Source of the DNA: Eubacterium sp. AF22-8LB
GTDB taxonomy: Bacteria; Bacillota_I; Bacilli_A; Erysipelotrichales; Erysipelotrichaceae
DNA length: 15,179 bases
Direction: 5' to 3'
Assembly (NCBI RefSeq): GCF_003458715.1
Contig: NZ_QRVI01000037.1
Coordinates: forward strand, 1 to 15,179
Part shown: positions 1 to 6,296 of the stretch, piece by piece
Position numbering within the stretch: position 1 is the stretch's first letter
How the letters are laid out: the number at the start of each line of letters is the position of its first letter
Translations under genes and position numbers: made by a program
The notes under the pieces: model-generated
What the model was told of the DNA's origin: nothing
Database searches by the model: none
Seen by the model: the letters and a program-made list of their open reading frames with translations, nothing else

Positions 1-1
1 A

Positions 2-1012
2 GTATTTGATAAATATTCAATCAACTTAAAGGAATCGGAAACTTTATCGAGTAAAATGCTTTTGCACATAGAGTTTATGAATCGACGAGTTATTGGTGGA
101 TATGAATTGAAAAATCCCATTGTTGATGATGTAAAGACAAAGTTTCCATTTGCGTTTGAAATCAGCATGATGATTGTTCCCATTCTTTTCAAATACAAAC
201 GTGTTTATGTTACAGAAGATGAAATTTCATATTTAACTGTATATGTGGCACAATTTTTAGAGAATGAAAATGTAAAACTTAAAACAATCGTTGTCACAAG
301 TCAGCGCCATAGCGTTAAACAATTGTTGACACAATGGCTTGAAATGTATTTTAAAAACCAGATTGCGATTGTAGATATCATAAATAAGGAAGCTTTGAAA
401 AAGATGGATCTTACATCCATTGATTTAGTCATTACGTTGGATTCATTTCTTATCTTAAAAGATGTTGAAGTATTCAGTATGGATAAGTTGCCAGAAATCA
501 AAGATATTGAACGATTGAATTCAATGATTCACATGATTCGTATGAATAAACGTGTTTCTAAGATATTAGATCGTTATATTCAAAAGGAACATGTAAAGGT
601 ATATCCAGACACAAAAGAGCTTTCAGAACTTTTACAAGAGATGTCTCAAAAGTTACATGAATCAGGATTCATATCCGATACAAAAGGATTCTATGAAGAT
701 GTTTTGTTGAGAGAAAAGAATTATCCAACCAATTTAGGATCACAAATGATGGTTCCACACGCTCTGTTTACATTTGCCGATAAAACAGGTATCGAAGTGG
801 CCTTGCTGAAAAAGCCATTAGAACATGATGGAAATCAAGTGCAGCTCGTATTCTTATTAGCACTCGAAAAGAAACGAAACGATGAAATGAACTTGTTGTT
901 TCAATTCTTTAACCAAATTGTTTCACACAAAAAATATATGCATGAACTTCTTCAAAGTGAAGATAGTGATGTCTTCATTAAAAACTTATATAGTTTTAAA
1001 TTGTTAGAGTAA
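2..1012 (+). CDS. PRD-containing PTS-controlled transcription regulator (LicR/MtlR/ManR type), 5'-truncated by window edge
   Basis: The reading frame is open from base 2, so the N-terminal helix-turn-helix part lies outside the window. Visible parts, in order, are: a PTS regulation domain (PRD) around LLLHIEFMNRR...GGYELKNP and DEISYLTVYVAQFLE; an EIIB-like Rossmann segment beginning LKTIVVTSQRHSVKQLL; and a C-terminal EIIA(Mtl/Fru)-like domain with the phosphorylatable histidine in MMVPHALF. In this family, PTS-mediated phosphorylation of PRD, EIIB and EIIA residues tunes activation of the adjacent PTS operon. Two sites look altered. The second PRD histidine, normally in a Y-x-x-L-H context, reads Tyr (TVYVAQ). 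The EIIB active-site Cys position reads VVTSQ, with no Cys. The first PRD His and the EIIA His remain. The GH4 gene follows 71 bp downstream on the same strand, which fits a local regulator. The family assignment is firm. The exact sugar and the mode of action are inferred. Confidence 0.85.
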   Translation, partial: VFDKYSINLKESETLSSKMLLHIEFMNRRVIGGYELKNPIVDDVKTKFPFAFEISMMIVPILFKYKRVYVTEDEISYLTVYVAQFLENENVKLKTIVVTSQRHSVKQLLTQWLEMYFKNQIAIVDIINKEALKKMDLTSIDLVITLDSFLILKDVEVFSMDKLPEIKDIERLNSMIHMIRMNKRVSKILDRYIQKEHVKVYPDTKELSELLQEMSQKLHESGFISDTKGFYEDVLLREKNYPTNLGSQMMVPHALFTFADKTGIEVALLKKPLEHDGNQVQLVFLLALEKKRNDEMNLLFQFFNQIVSHKKYMHELLQSEDSDVFIKNLYSFKLLE

Positions 1013-1017
1013 AAAAA

Positions 1018-1056
1018 ACAATAAAACCAAACATAATATATGTATCAATTTATTGT
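1018..1056. repeat. Nested inverted repeat upstream of the GH4 gene
   Basis: An 8-bp perfect inverted repeat, ACAATAAA (1018-1025) and TTTATTGT (1049-1056), encloses a smaller one, ACATA (1031-1035) and TATGT (1039-1043). It fills much of the 71-bp gap between the PRD regulator and the GH4 gene. I see no good -35/-10 pair there. An operator for the regulator or a weak RNA hairpin are both possible. The sequence is very AT-rich, so chance is a real alternative. Confidence 0.3.
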
Positions 1057-1083
1057 CTTATGAAAAGAAAGTGAGATAGTAAA

Positions 1084-2412
1084 ATGAAGAAATTTTCAAT
1101 TGTTATTGCAGGTGGAGGAAGTACATATACTCCAGAAATTATTTTAATGTTGTTAGACAACTTAGATCGTTTACCATTAAGAAGTATCAAATTATATGAT
1201 AACGATGAAGAACGTCAAAATCATGTCGCAAAGGCGTGCGAAATCTTAATCAAAGAAAAAGATCCCACTATTGAATATGTCGCAACAACAGATCCTGAAG
1301 TAGCCTATACAGATGTTGACTTTGTATTAGCACATATTCGTGTAGGTAAACTTGGAATGCGATCTTTAGATGAAAAGATTCCATTGAAGTATGGTGTTGT
1401 TGGACAAGAAACATGTGGTCCTGGTGGAATGGCTTATGGTTTACGTAGTATTCCGGGTGTATTGGAAAACATTGAATATATGGAAAAATATTCACCAAAT
1501 GCGTGGATGTTAAATTATTCCAATCCAGCTAGTATTGTAGCAGAAGCATGTCGTCGTTTTAAACCAAACTCAAGAGTTATCAACATTTGCGATATGCCAA
1601 TCGGTATGGAGCATACAATTGCACGTATTTTAGGTTTCAATAATCGTAAAGAAATGTGCATCCGTTATTATGGATTGAATCACTTTGGATGGTGGACATC
1701 AATCAAGGATAAGGATGGAAAAGAATATATTCAAGACTTGATTGCACACCAGTTAAAATATGGAAACTGTTTAGCTGATGATGATGCATCAAATTATACA
1801 GATAGCTCATGGTTTGATACAGCTAAAAAGGTAAAGGATATTATTTCAATAGATCCAACAATGTGTCCAAATTCATATTTCCAATATTATTTGTTTGGAG
1901 ATGATATGGTGGCACATACAGATCCAAATTATACTCGTGCCGATCAAGTTGTGGATACAAGAGAAAAACGTGTATTTGGTGAATGTGCTCGTATTGAAAA
2001 GGCTCAAACAGCTAAAGATACAACACTACAAATCGGTATTCATGCTGAATTTATTGTGGATCTAGCAACTGCTTTAGCTTTTAACACACATGAAAGAATG
2101 TTGTTGATTGTTCCGAATAACGGAGCGATTTCTAACTTTGAAAACGATGCTATGGTCGAAATTCCATGTATTGTAGGAAAAGATGGTTATGAACCACTAA
2201 CGGTGGGTGAAATTCCACATTTCCAAAAGGGATTAATGGAACAACAAGTCAATTGTGAAAAACTTGTAGTTGATGCGTATGAGCAGCATAGTTATTTGAA
2301 AATGTTGCAGGCATTAACTTTAAATAAATGTGTTCCAAATGCCAATGTGGCAAGAAAAATCTTAGATGATTTTATTGAGGCAAATAAAGCATATTGGCCT
2401 GAACTAAAATAG
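1084..2412 (+). CDS. malH: 6-phospho-alpha-glucosidase, glycoside hydrolase family 4
   Basis: This 442-residue protein matches the GlvA/MalH type of GH4, whose members are about 440-450 residues. These enzymes hydrolyse 6-phospho-alpha-glucosides such as maltose 6-phosphate in the cytoplasm, by a redox-elimination mechanism needing NAD and Mn. The N-terminal dinucleotide-binding loop reads IVIAGGGSTYTP (residues 6-17). YGVVGQETCGPGG (about 103-115) and MLNYSNP are family hallmarks. The metal/active-site motif is CDMP at residues 169-172, with the second metal ligand His200 in GLNHFGWW. CDMP marks the alpha-type enzymes; beta-type relatives read CNVP. It ends in ANKAYWPEL, as full-length homologues do. 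A moderate ribosome binding site, AAAGTGAG, precedes the ATG. PTS EIIB and EIIA genes follow, so its substrate is presumably the phosphorylated sugar they deliver. Activity on a 6-phospho-beta-glucoside cannot be excluded, but the motif argues against it. Confidence 0.9.
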   Translation: MKKFSIVIAGGGSTYTPEIILMLLDNLDRLPLRSIKLYDNDEERQNHVAKACEILIKEKDPTIEYVATTDPEVAYTDVDFVLAHIRVGKLGMRSLDEKIPLKYGVVGQETCGPGGMAYGLRSIPGVLENIEYMEKYSPNAWMLNYSNPASIVAEACRRFKPNSRVINICDMPIGMEHTIARILGFNNRKEMCIRYYGLNHFGWWTSIKDKDGKEYIQDLIAHQLKYGNCLADDDASNYTDSSWFDTAKKVKDIISIDPTMCPNSYFQYYLFGDDMVAHTDPNYTRADQVVDTREKRVFGECARIEKAQTAKDTTLQIGIHAEFIVDLATALAFNTHERMLLIVPNNGAISNFENDAMVEIPCIVGKDGYEPLTVGEIPHFQKGLMEQQVNCEKLVVDAYEQHSYLKMLQALTLNKCVPNANVARKILDDFIEANKAYWPELK

Positions 2413-2427
2413 AAAGAGGAAATCAAA

Positions 2428-2721
2428 ATGAAAATATTGTTATGCTGTAATGCAGGAATGTCAAGTTCAATTCTTGTGAAAAAAATTAGAGATATCGCTG
2501 AAAAAACAGGTGAAGATATTGAAGTGAGTGCAGTGGCTAATGCTTCAATCAAAAATGAAGTGGGTAAATGGGATGTATGCTTAGTAGGTCCACAATTGGT
2601 TTTTGCGGTTGATTCAATTCATCAACAATTAAATATTCCAGTTGCAAGTATTGAACCTAGAGCATACGCAATGGCAGATGGAGCTGCTGCTATTGAAATG
2701 GCAAAAAAATTATTGGGGTAA
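2428..2721 (+). CDS. PTS lactose/cellobiose-family EIIB component
   Basis: This is a 97-residue stand-alone EIIB, the normal size for the Lac/cellobiose family. It carries the P-loop-like phosphocysteine motif CNAGMSSS with the phosphorylatable Cys7 (a second Cys sits at residue 6). WDVCLVGPQL (about residues 50-59) matches the conserved DVVLLGPQ segment of ChbB/CelA proteins. It would accept phosphate from EIIA and pass it to the sugar during transport through EIIC. AAAGAGGA, just after the malH stop, is its ribosome binding site. The gene lies 15 bp after malH and one base before the EIIA start, so they form one transcription unit. No EIIC gene is in the window. Confidence 0.93.
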   Translation: MKILLCCNAGMSSSILVKKIRDIAEKTGEDIEVSAVANASIKNEVGKWDVCLVGPQLVFAVDSIHQQLNIPVASIEPRAYAMADGAAAIEMAKKLLG

Positions 2722-2722
2722 T

Positions 2723-3043
2723 ATGGCTAACGTTGAACAAATATCACAAGTTGCTATGCAGGTCATCACATATGCCGGTTTAGCAAAGTCAAGTTATTTA
2801 GAAGCTCTTAAATATTATCGTGAAAACGATCAAACAGCTTACGAACAATCAATGTCAAACGGAGATGAGAGTTTTTCACAAGCCCACGAAGCCCATCTTC
2901 AATTGTTACAGCAGGAAATGAATACGCAGGAACCACAAATCACAATGTTGATGGCGCATGCGGAAGATCAGCTTATGTCAGCAGAAACAATAAAGACTTT
3001 AATTCAAGAAATAATTTTATTGATAGAAAGTAGAGGCAAATAA
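2723..3043 (+). CDS. PTS lactose/cellobiose-family EIIA component
   Basis: This 106-residue, all-helical protein has the Lac-family EIIA pattern. An N-terminal helix contains ITYAGLAKSSYLEAL. A middle helix carries FSQAHEAHLQLLQQE. The active-site motif MAHAEDQLMSAET has the phosphorylatable His79 and the conserved Asp next to it. It takes phosphate from HPr and hands it to EIIB. An upstream in-frame ATG at 2642 lies inside the EIIB gene and adds non-homologous residues. The ATG at 2723 starts at the family's usual N-terminus, is one base past the EIIB stop, and is preceded by GGGGT, so it is chosen here. Translation is probably coupled to EIIB. Confidence 0.93.
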   Translation: MANVEQISQVAMQVITYAGLAKSSYLEALKYYRENDQTAYEQSMSNGDESFSQAHEAHLQLLQQEMNTQEPQITMLMAHAEDQLMSAETIKTLIQEIILLIESRGK

Positions 3044-3044
3044 A

Positions 3045-3641
3045 ATGACAATTTGGGCAGACATTCAGACAAAGAATGGATTTCCATCTGACGAAGTACA
3101 ATCTTCATTGCAGAAGTATATTCGTCGTGCAAAAGTTGAAGAAGCTTGTCAAGCAGCTTATGAATTATATACTTCAGGACCTGTCTTCTTAGACAAAATG
3201 TGGTCTCGTCTAGAAACAATCGCAGTTGAAGATGTTGGATTTGGAGATTTAAATGTCCCTGTTCTAATTCATGCATTAGATCAAATGCGTAAGAACTTCC
3301 CATACAATGACGGGGACCAACCAATGTATTTTATCCATGCGATTCGCGTGCTTTGTGCATGTACGAAAGATCGTTCAAGTGATTATTTGAAAAATATCAT
3401 TATTAAAGAATCTGCCATGGGAAAAGTGGTAGAAGTACCAGATATCGCATTGGATAAACACACTAAACGTGGACAAGAAATGGAACGTGGATCGAAACAC
3501 TTCTTTGAAGAAGCTACAAAAGTAATTCCACAATTAGAAATCGATAATGATTATCGTGAACGCTATGGAAAGATTCTTGAAACATATGATCCAGATCATG
3601 TTGTTGAGAATGCATTCAAATATAGTTCAGAACAATATTAA
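3045..3641 (+). CDS. Stand-alone RarA/MgsA C-terminal-domain-like protein, copy 1 (function unknown)
   Basis: This is a 198-residue soluble protein. There is no Walker A, Walker B or other AAA+ motor motif. By eye it resembles the helical region that follows the AAA+ module in RarA/MgsA. EVQSSLQKYIRRAKVEEA recalls the helix that starts with L.K.IRGSD..AA in RarA. Next, RLETIAVEDVGFGD recalls R.ASEDVG.AD. VPDIALDKHTKRGQEMERG recalls the VP..L....T+...ELGYG segment. Downstream, EIDNDYRERYGKIL ends the domain. It starts one base after the EIIA stop with AGAGG at 3032-3036 upstream, so it belongs to the PTS operon. It is about 75% identical, without gaps, to the next gene. The role is unknown: a regulatory or scaffolding role, or an uncharacterised enzyme, are all open. 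The RarA link is a by-eye family judgement. Confidence 0.7.
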   Translation: MTIWADIQTKNGFPSDEVQSSLQKYIRRAKVEEACQAAYELYTSGPVFLDKMWSRLETIAVEDVGFGDLNVPVLIHALDQMRKNFPYNDGDQPMYFIHAIRVLCACTKDRSSDYLKNIIIKESAMGKVVEVPDIALDKHTKRGQEMERGSKHFFEEATKVIPQLEIDNDYRERYGKILETYDPDHVVENAFKYSSEQY

Positions 3642-3663
3642 TGGAAAGTGAGTGTACGAGAAT

Positions 3664-4266
3664 ATGTCATATAATATTTGGGCTGCCGCAAAAACAAGAA
3701 ATGGCTTAGCTGCAGATGAAGTGATTTCTACACTTCAAAAAAGCATTCGACGCAATAAAGTAGAAGAAGCATGTCAAGCTGCATATGAATTATATATCAC
3801 AGGACCTTTGTTTCTTGATAAACTATGGCGTCGATTACTAACAATTTCAGTCGAAGATATTGGCTTTGGAAATTTACAGGCTGCTGTGCAAGTCAACACA
3901 TTAAATGAAGTACGTAAAACATATGCTTATGATGATGGCGATCAACCAATGTATTTTATTCATGCAATTCGTTTGCTTTGTGCTAGTACAAAGGATCGTT
4001 CAAGTGATTATTTAAAGAATATTATTATTAAAGAAGCAGCCATGGGAAAAATTATGGAAGTTCCAGATATCGCCTTAGATAAACACACTAGACGTGGACA
4101 AGAAATGGGACGTGGATCAAAGCACTTCTTTGAAGAGGGAACAAAAGTCATTCCTCAATTGGAAATCGACAACGATTATCGTGAAAGATATGGTAAAATT
4201 TTAGAGAAGTATGATCCAAATCATGTTGTACCTAATGCATTTAAGTATAACCCAGGACAATATTAA
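3664..4266 (+). CDS. Stand-alone RarA/MgsA C-terminal-domain-like protein, copy 2 (function unknown)
   Basis: This 200-residue paralogue of the preceding gene aligns with it without gaps from the IWA of each N-terminus to the shared QY C-terminus. About 148 of 196 positions are identical. The C-terminal half, from DGDQPMYFIHAIR onward, is much better conserved than the N-terminal half. Strictly shared blocks include TKDRSSDYLKNIIIKE, VPDIALDKHT, RGSKHFFEE and EIDNDYRERYGKILE, so those residues are probably functional. No ATPase motifs are present. The ATG at 3664 is preferred because it matches the paralogue's N-terminus. A GTG at 3652 with GGAAAG upstream is a possible alternative adding four residues. 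An intrinsic terminator follows 5 bp after the stop, so this is the last gene of the PTS operon. Confidence 0.7.
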   Translation: MSYNIWAAAKTRNGLAADEVISTLQKSIRRNKVEEACQAAYELYITGPLFLDKLWRRLLTISVEDIGFGNLQAAVQVNTLNEVRKTYAYDDGDQPMYFIHAIRLLCASTKDRSSDYLKNIIIKEAAMGKIMEVPDIALDKHTRRGQEMGRGSKHFFEEGTKVIPQLEIDNDYRERYGKILEKYDPNHVVPNAFKYNPGQY

Positions 4267-4271
4267 GATGG

Positions 4272-4302
4272 AAAGACCAGCTTCGACTGGTCTTTATTTT
4301 TT
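4272..4302 (+). terminator. Intrinsic terminator of the PTS operon
   Basis: A perfect 9-bp stem pairs AAAGACCAG (4272-4280) with CTGGTCTTT (4287-4295) across a six-base loop. ATTTTTT follows. The T-run directly abuts the deoD ribosome binding site AGGAGG (4303-4308), which leaves no room for a separate deoD promoter between them. Confidence 0.88.
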
Positions 4303-4314
4303 AGGAGGAAAATT

Positions 4315-5031
4315 ATGTCAACAGCACACAATAGAGCAAATTTAGAAGATGTCGCAAAAGTCGTATTAATGCCAGGCGATCCTTTACGAGCAAAATTAAT
4401 TGCTGAGAATTTTTTAGAAAATCCTGTTTTATTTAATGATGTACGAGGCATGCTCGGATATACAGGTACCTATAAAGGAAAACGCGTATCTGTTATGGGA
4501 TCTGGAATGGGAATGGCTAGTATGGGAATATATTCTTATGAACTGTTCAAATTTTATAATGTAGATGCCATTATACGTGTCGGAAGTACAGGAAGCTATT
4601 CTGAAAAATTACCGATGAAGTCTGTGGCTTTAGTGAAAGGTGCCTATTCAGAATCAACTTATGCACTAGCACAAAGTGGTGATACGGCTACGATGCAGTA
4701 TCCGGATGAAGATTTAAATAATTTAATTGAATCTGTGAGTAAAGAGGTATCAATTCCTGTTGTAGAAACAAATACGCATTCTAGTGACGTGTTCTATTAT
4801 GAAAAAGATTTGGAACAACCAGAAAAAATGGTCGAAGAACACGATGCACTTTGTGTCGAAATGGAAAGCTTTGCCCTATTCCACAATGCCAAGGTATTGA
4901 ATAAAAAGGCGGCTTGTCTTTTAACTGTATCGGATTCTTTATGTACAAATGAACACTTAAGTGCCGAAGAAAGACAAACATCTTTTAATGAGATGATTAC
5001 ACTTGCCTTAGAAAGTGCGATTCGTTTATGA
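4315..5031 (+). CDS. deoD: Purine nucleoside phosphorylase, DeoD type
   Basis: This 238-residue protein is the usual DeoD size (about 235-239). It reversibly phosphorolyses purine (deoxy)nucleosides to free base and (deoxy)ribose 1-phosphate. Hallmarks are VVLMPGDPLRAK near the N-terminus (phosphate binding), VMGSGMGMAS, IRVGSTGSY, and the nucleoside-binding CVEMESFALF. The catalytic Asp region TVSDSL lies near the C-terminus. The ribosome binding site AGGAGG is at ideal spacing. The gene overlaps deoB by ATGA, so the two are translationally coupled. The pentose 1-phosphate product is the substrate of DeoB. Confidence 0.96.
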   Translation: MSTAHNRANLEDVAKVVLMPGDPLRAKLIAENFLENPVLFNDVRGMLGYTGTYKGKRVSVMGSGMGMASMGIYSYELFKFYNVDAIIRVGSTGSYSEKLPMKSVALVKGAYSESTYALAQSGDTATMQYPDEDLNNLIESVSKEVSIPVVETNTHSSDVFYYEKDLEQPEKMVEEHDALCVEMESFALFHNAKVLNKKAACLLTVSDSLCTNEHLSAEERQTSFNEMITLALESAIRL

Positions 5032-6212
5032 AATACAAAAAAATAGTTTGTGTCGTTATTGATTCTTTTGGGATTGGACAAGCTACAGATGCCAAAGAAT
5101 TTGATGATGTAGGTGCCGATACTTTTGGACATATCCTAGAATATCGCCCGGATTTAAAGATAGACAATTTATATAAATTAGGTTTAGGAAATCTTCATCC
5201 AAGTGCAGTATCCACTCAATCTTTAGGATATGCTTTTAAGATGAATGAGGCAAGTTGTTCCAAAGATACAATGACAGGTCATTGGGAAATGATGGGGATT
5301 CATACGACAAAACCTTTTAAAACATTTACTGAAAACGGTTTTCCTGATGAATTGGTTCAGGAATTAGAAAGATTAACTGGCCATGTCTTTATTGGAAATA
5401 AGAGTGCAAGTGGAACAGAAATTTTAGATGAATTGGCCATGGAAGAGATTCAGTCTGGTGGAAAGAAATTGATTTTGTATACATCAGCTGATAGTGTTCT
5501 ACAAATATGTGGGCATGAAGAAGTGACAGGCTTAGATGAATTGTATCGTGTTTGTCAAATAGCTCGAGAAATAACGCTGAAACCAGAATATAAGGTAGGA
5601 AGAGTTATTGCCCGCCCTTATATTGGAGATTCGGTAGGTCACTTTACACGTACGAGCAATCGACATGATTACGCTTTGTCTCCATCAAGTGAAACCGTAC
5701 TTGATGTATTAAAATCAAACGCATTGGATGTGATTGGTATTGGTAAGATTTCTGACATCTTTAATGGACAAGGCATAACCAAAAGTATTCACTCTACATC
5801 CAGTCATGAGGGTATGCTTCAAACTATGGAAGAAATGAAAACAGACTTTACTGGTTTGTTGTTTACCAATCTAGTTGATTTTGATGCCAAATGGGGCCAT
5901 CGAAGAAATGTTTCTGGCTACGGGGATGAGCTTGAAGACTTTGATCTTTTATTAGGACAATTACTTAGTGAGATAGACTCCGATACACTATTGATCATAA
6001 CTGCCGATCATGGAAATGATCCTACATATAAAGGAACCGATCATACTAGAGAGTGTGTACCATGCTTAATGTATTCGCTAAGTATGAAAGAACATGGTAT
6101 ATTGAATGATACAAGTTCCTTTGGAACTATTGGAGCGAGTATTCTAGATAACTTTGATTTATCAAAGCCATCCAATCTAATTGGTGAATCTGTTCTTGAC
6201 TTGACAAAATAG
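5028..6212 (+). CDS. deoB: Phosphopentomutase
   Basis: This 394-residue protein is the normal DeoB length. It converts (deoxy)ribose 1-phosphate to the 5-phosphate and so feeds nucleoside sugars into central metabolism. It is an alkaline-phosphatase-superfamily metalloenzyme. The N-terminal metal site is VVIDSFGIGQ (Asp12). The conserved KDTMTGHWEMMG block at about 79-90 holds the phosphorylated threonine. The C-terminal Mn-binding residues are in DFDAKWGHRRN, TADHGNDP and GTDHTRE. The start overlaps the deoD stop (ATGA), with only a weak ribosome binding site, which indicates coupled translation. A promoter for the next gene begins within its last codons. Confidence 0.97.
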   Translation: MKYKKIVCVVIDSFGIGQATDAKEFDDVGADTFGHILEYRPDLKIDNLYKLGLGNLHPSAVSTQSLGYAFKMNEASCSKDTMTGHWEMMGIHTTKPFKTFTENGFPDELVQELERLTGHVFIGNKSASGTEILDELAMEEIQSGGKKLILYTSADSVLQICGHEEVTGLDELYRVCQIAREITLKPEYKVGRVIARPYIGDSVGHFTRTSNRHDYALSPSSETVLDVLKSNALDVIGIGKISDIFNGQGITKSIHSTSSHEGMLQTMEEMKTDFTGLLFTNLVDFDAKWGHRRNVSGYGDELEDFDLLLGQLLSEIDSDTLLIITADHGNDPTYKGTDHTRECVPCLMYSLSMKEHGILNDTSSFGTIGASILDNFDLSKPSNLIGESVLDLTK

Positions 6213-6224
6213 GAAAAATATATT
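6196..6224 (+). promoter_or_regulatory. Predicted sigma-A promoter for the MATE gene, overlapping the end of deoB
   Basis: TTGACT (6196-6201) and TATATT (6219-6224) are separated by 17 bp. The -35 and spacer lie in the last codons of deoB. Transcription would start near 6231 and give a leader of about 66 nt before the MATE start codon. Confidence 0.6.
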
Positions 6225-6246
6225 AACTTATTTTAGCATTTATTTC

Positions 6247-6295
6247 GTTTTGGTATCCCCTATGAAACTGCCAAAACATAGGGGAGGTATTTTTT
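6247..6295 (+). promoter_or_regulatory. Structured leader RNA with interleaved helices masking the MATE ribosome binding site
   Basis: Helix A pairs GTTTTGG (6247-6253) with CCAAAAC (6271-6277). Helix B pairs TCCCCTATG (6256-6264) with CATAGGGGA (6277-6285). The order of strands is A-B-A'-B', so the two either compete or form an H-type pseudoknot. Helix B includes GGGGA of the ribosome binding site GGGGAGG (6281-6287), and a T-rich run (6290-6295) follows it. Helix B could therefore block translation and/or act as a terminator, while helix A would free the site. This arrangement resembles short translational riboswitches or attenuators. No known riboswitch consensus is recognised. It could simply be a terminator for deoB. 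Confidence 0.5.
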
Positions 6296-6296
6296 A

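Noticed and set aside
2642..2722. Extended EIIA start at 2642
   Set aside because: It overlaps the EIIB gene and adds residues unlike the EIIA family. The ATG at 2723 fits length and spacing.
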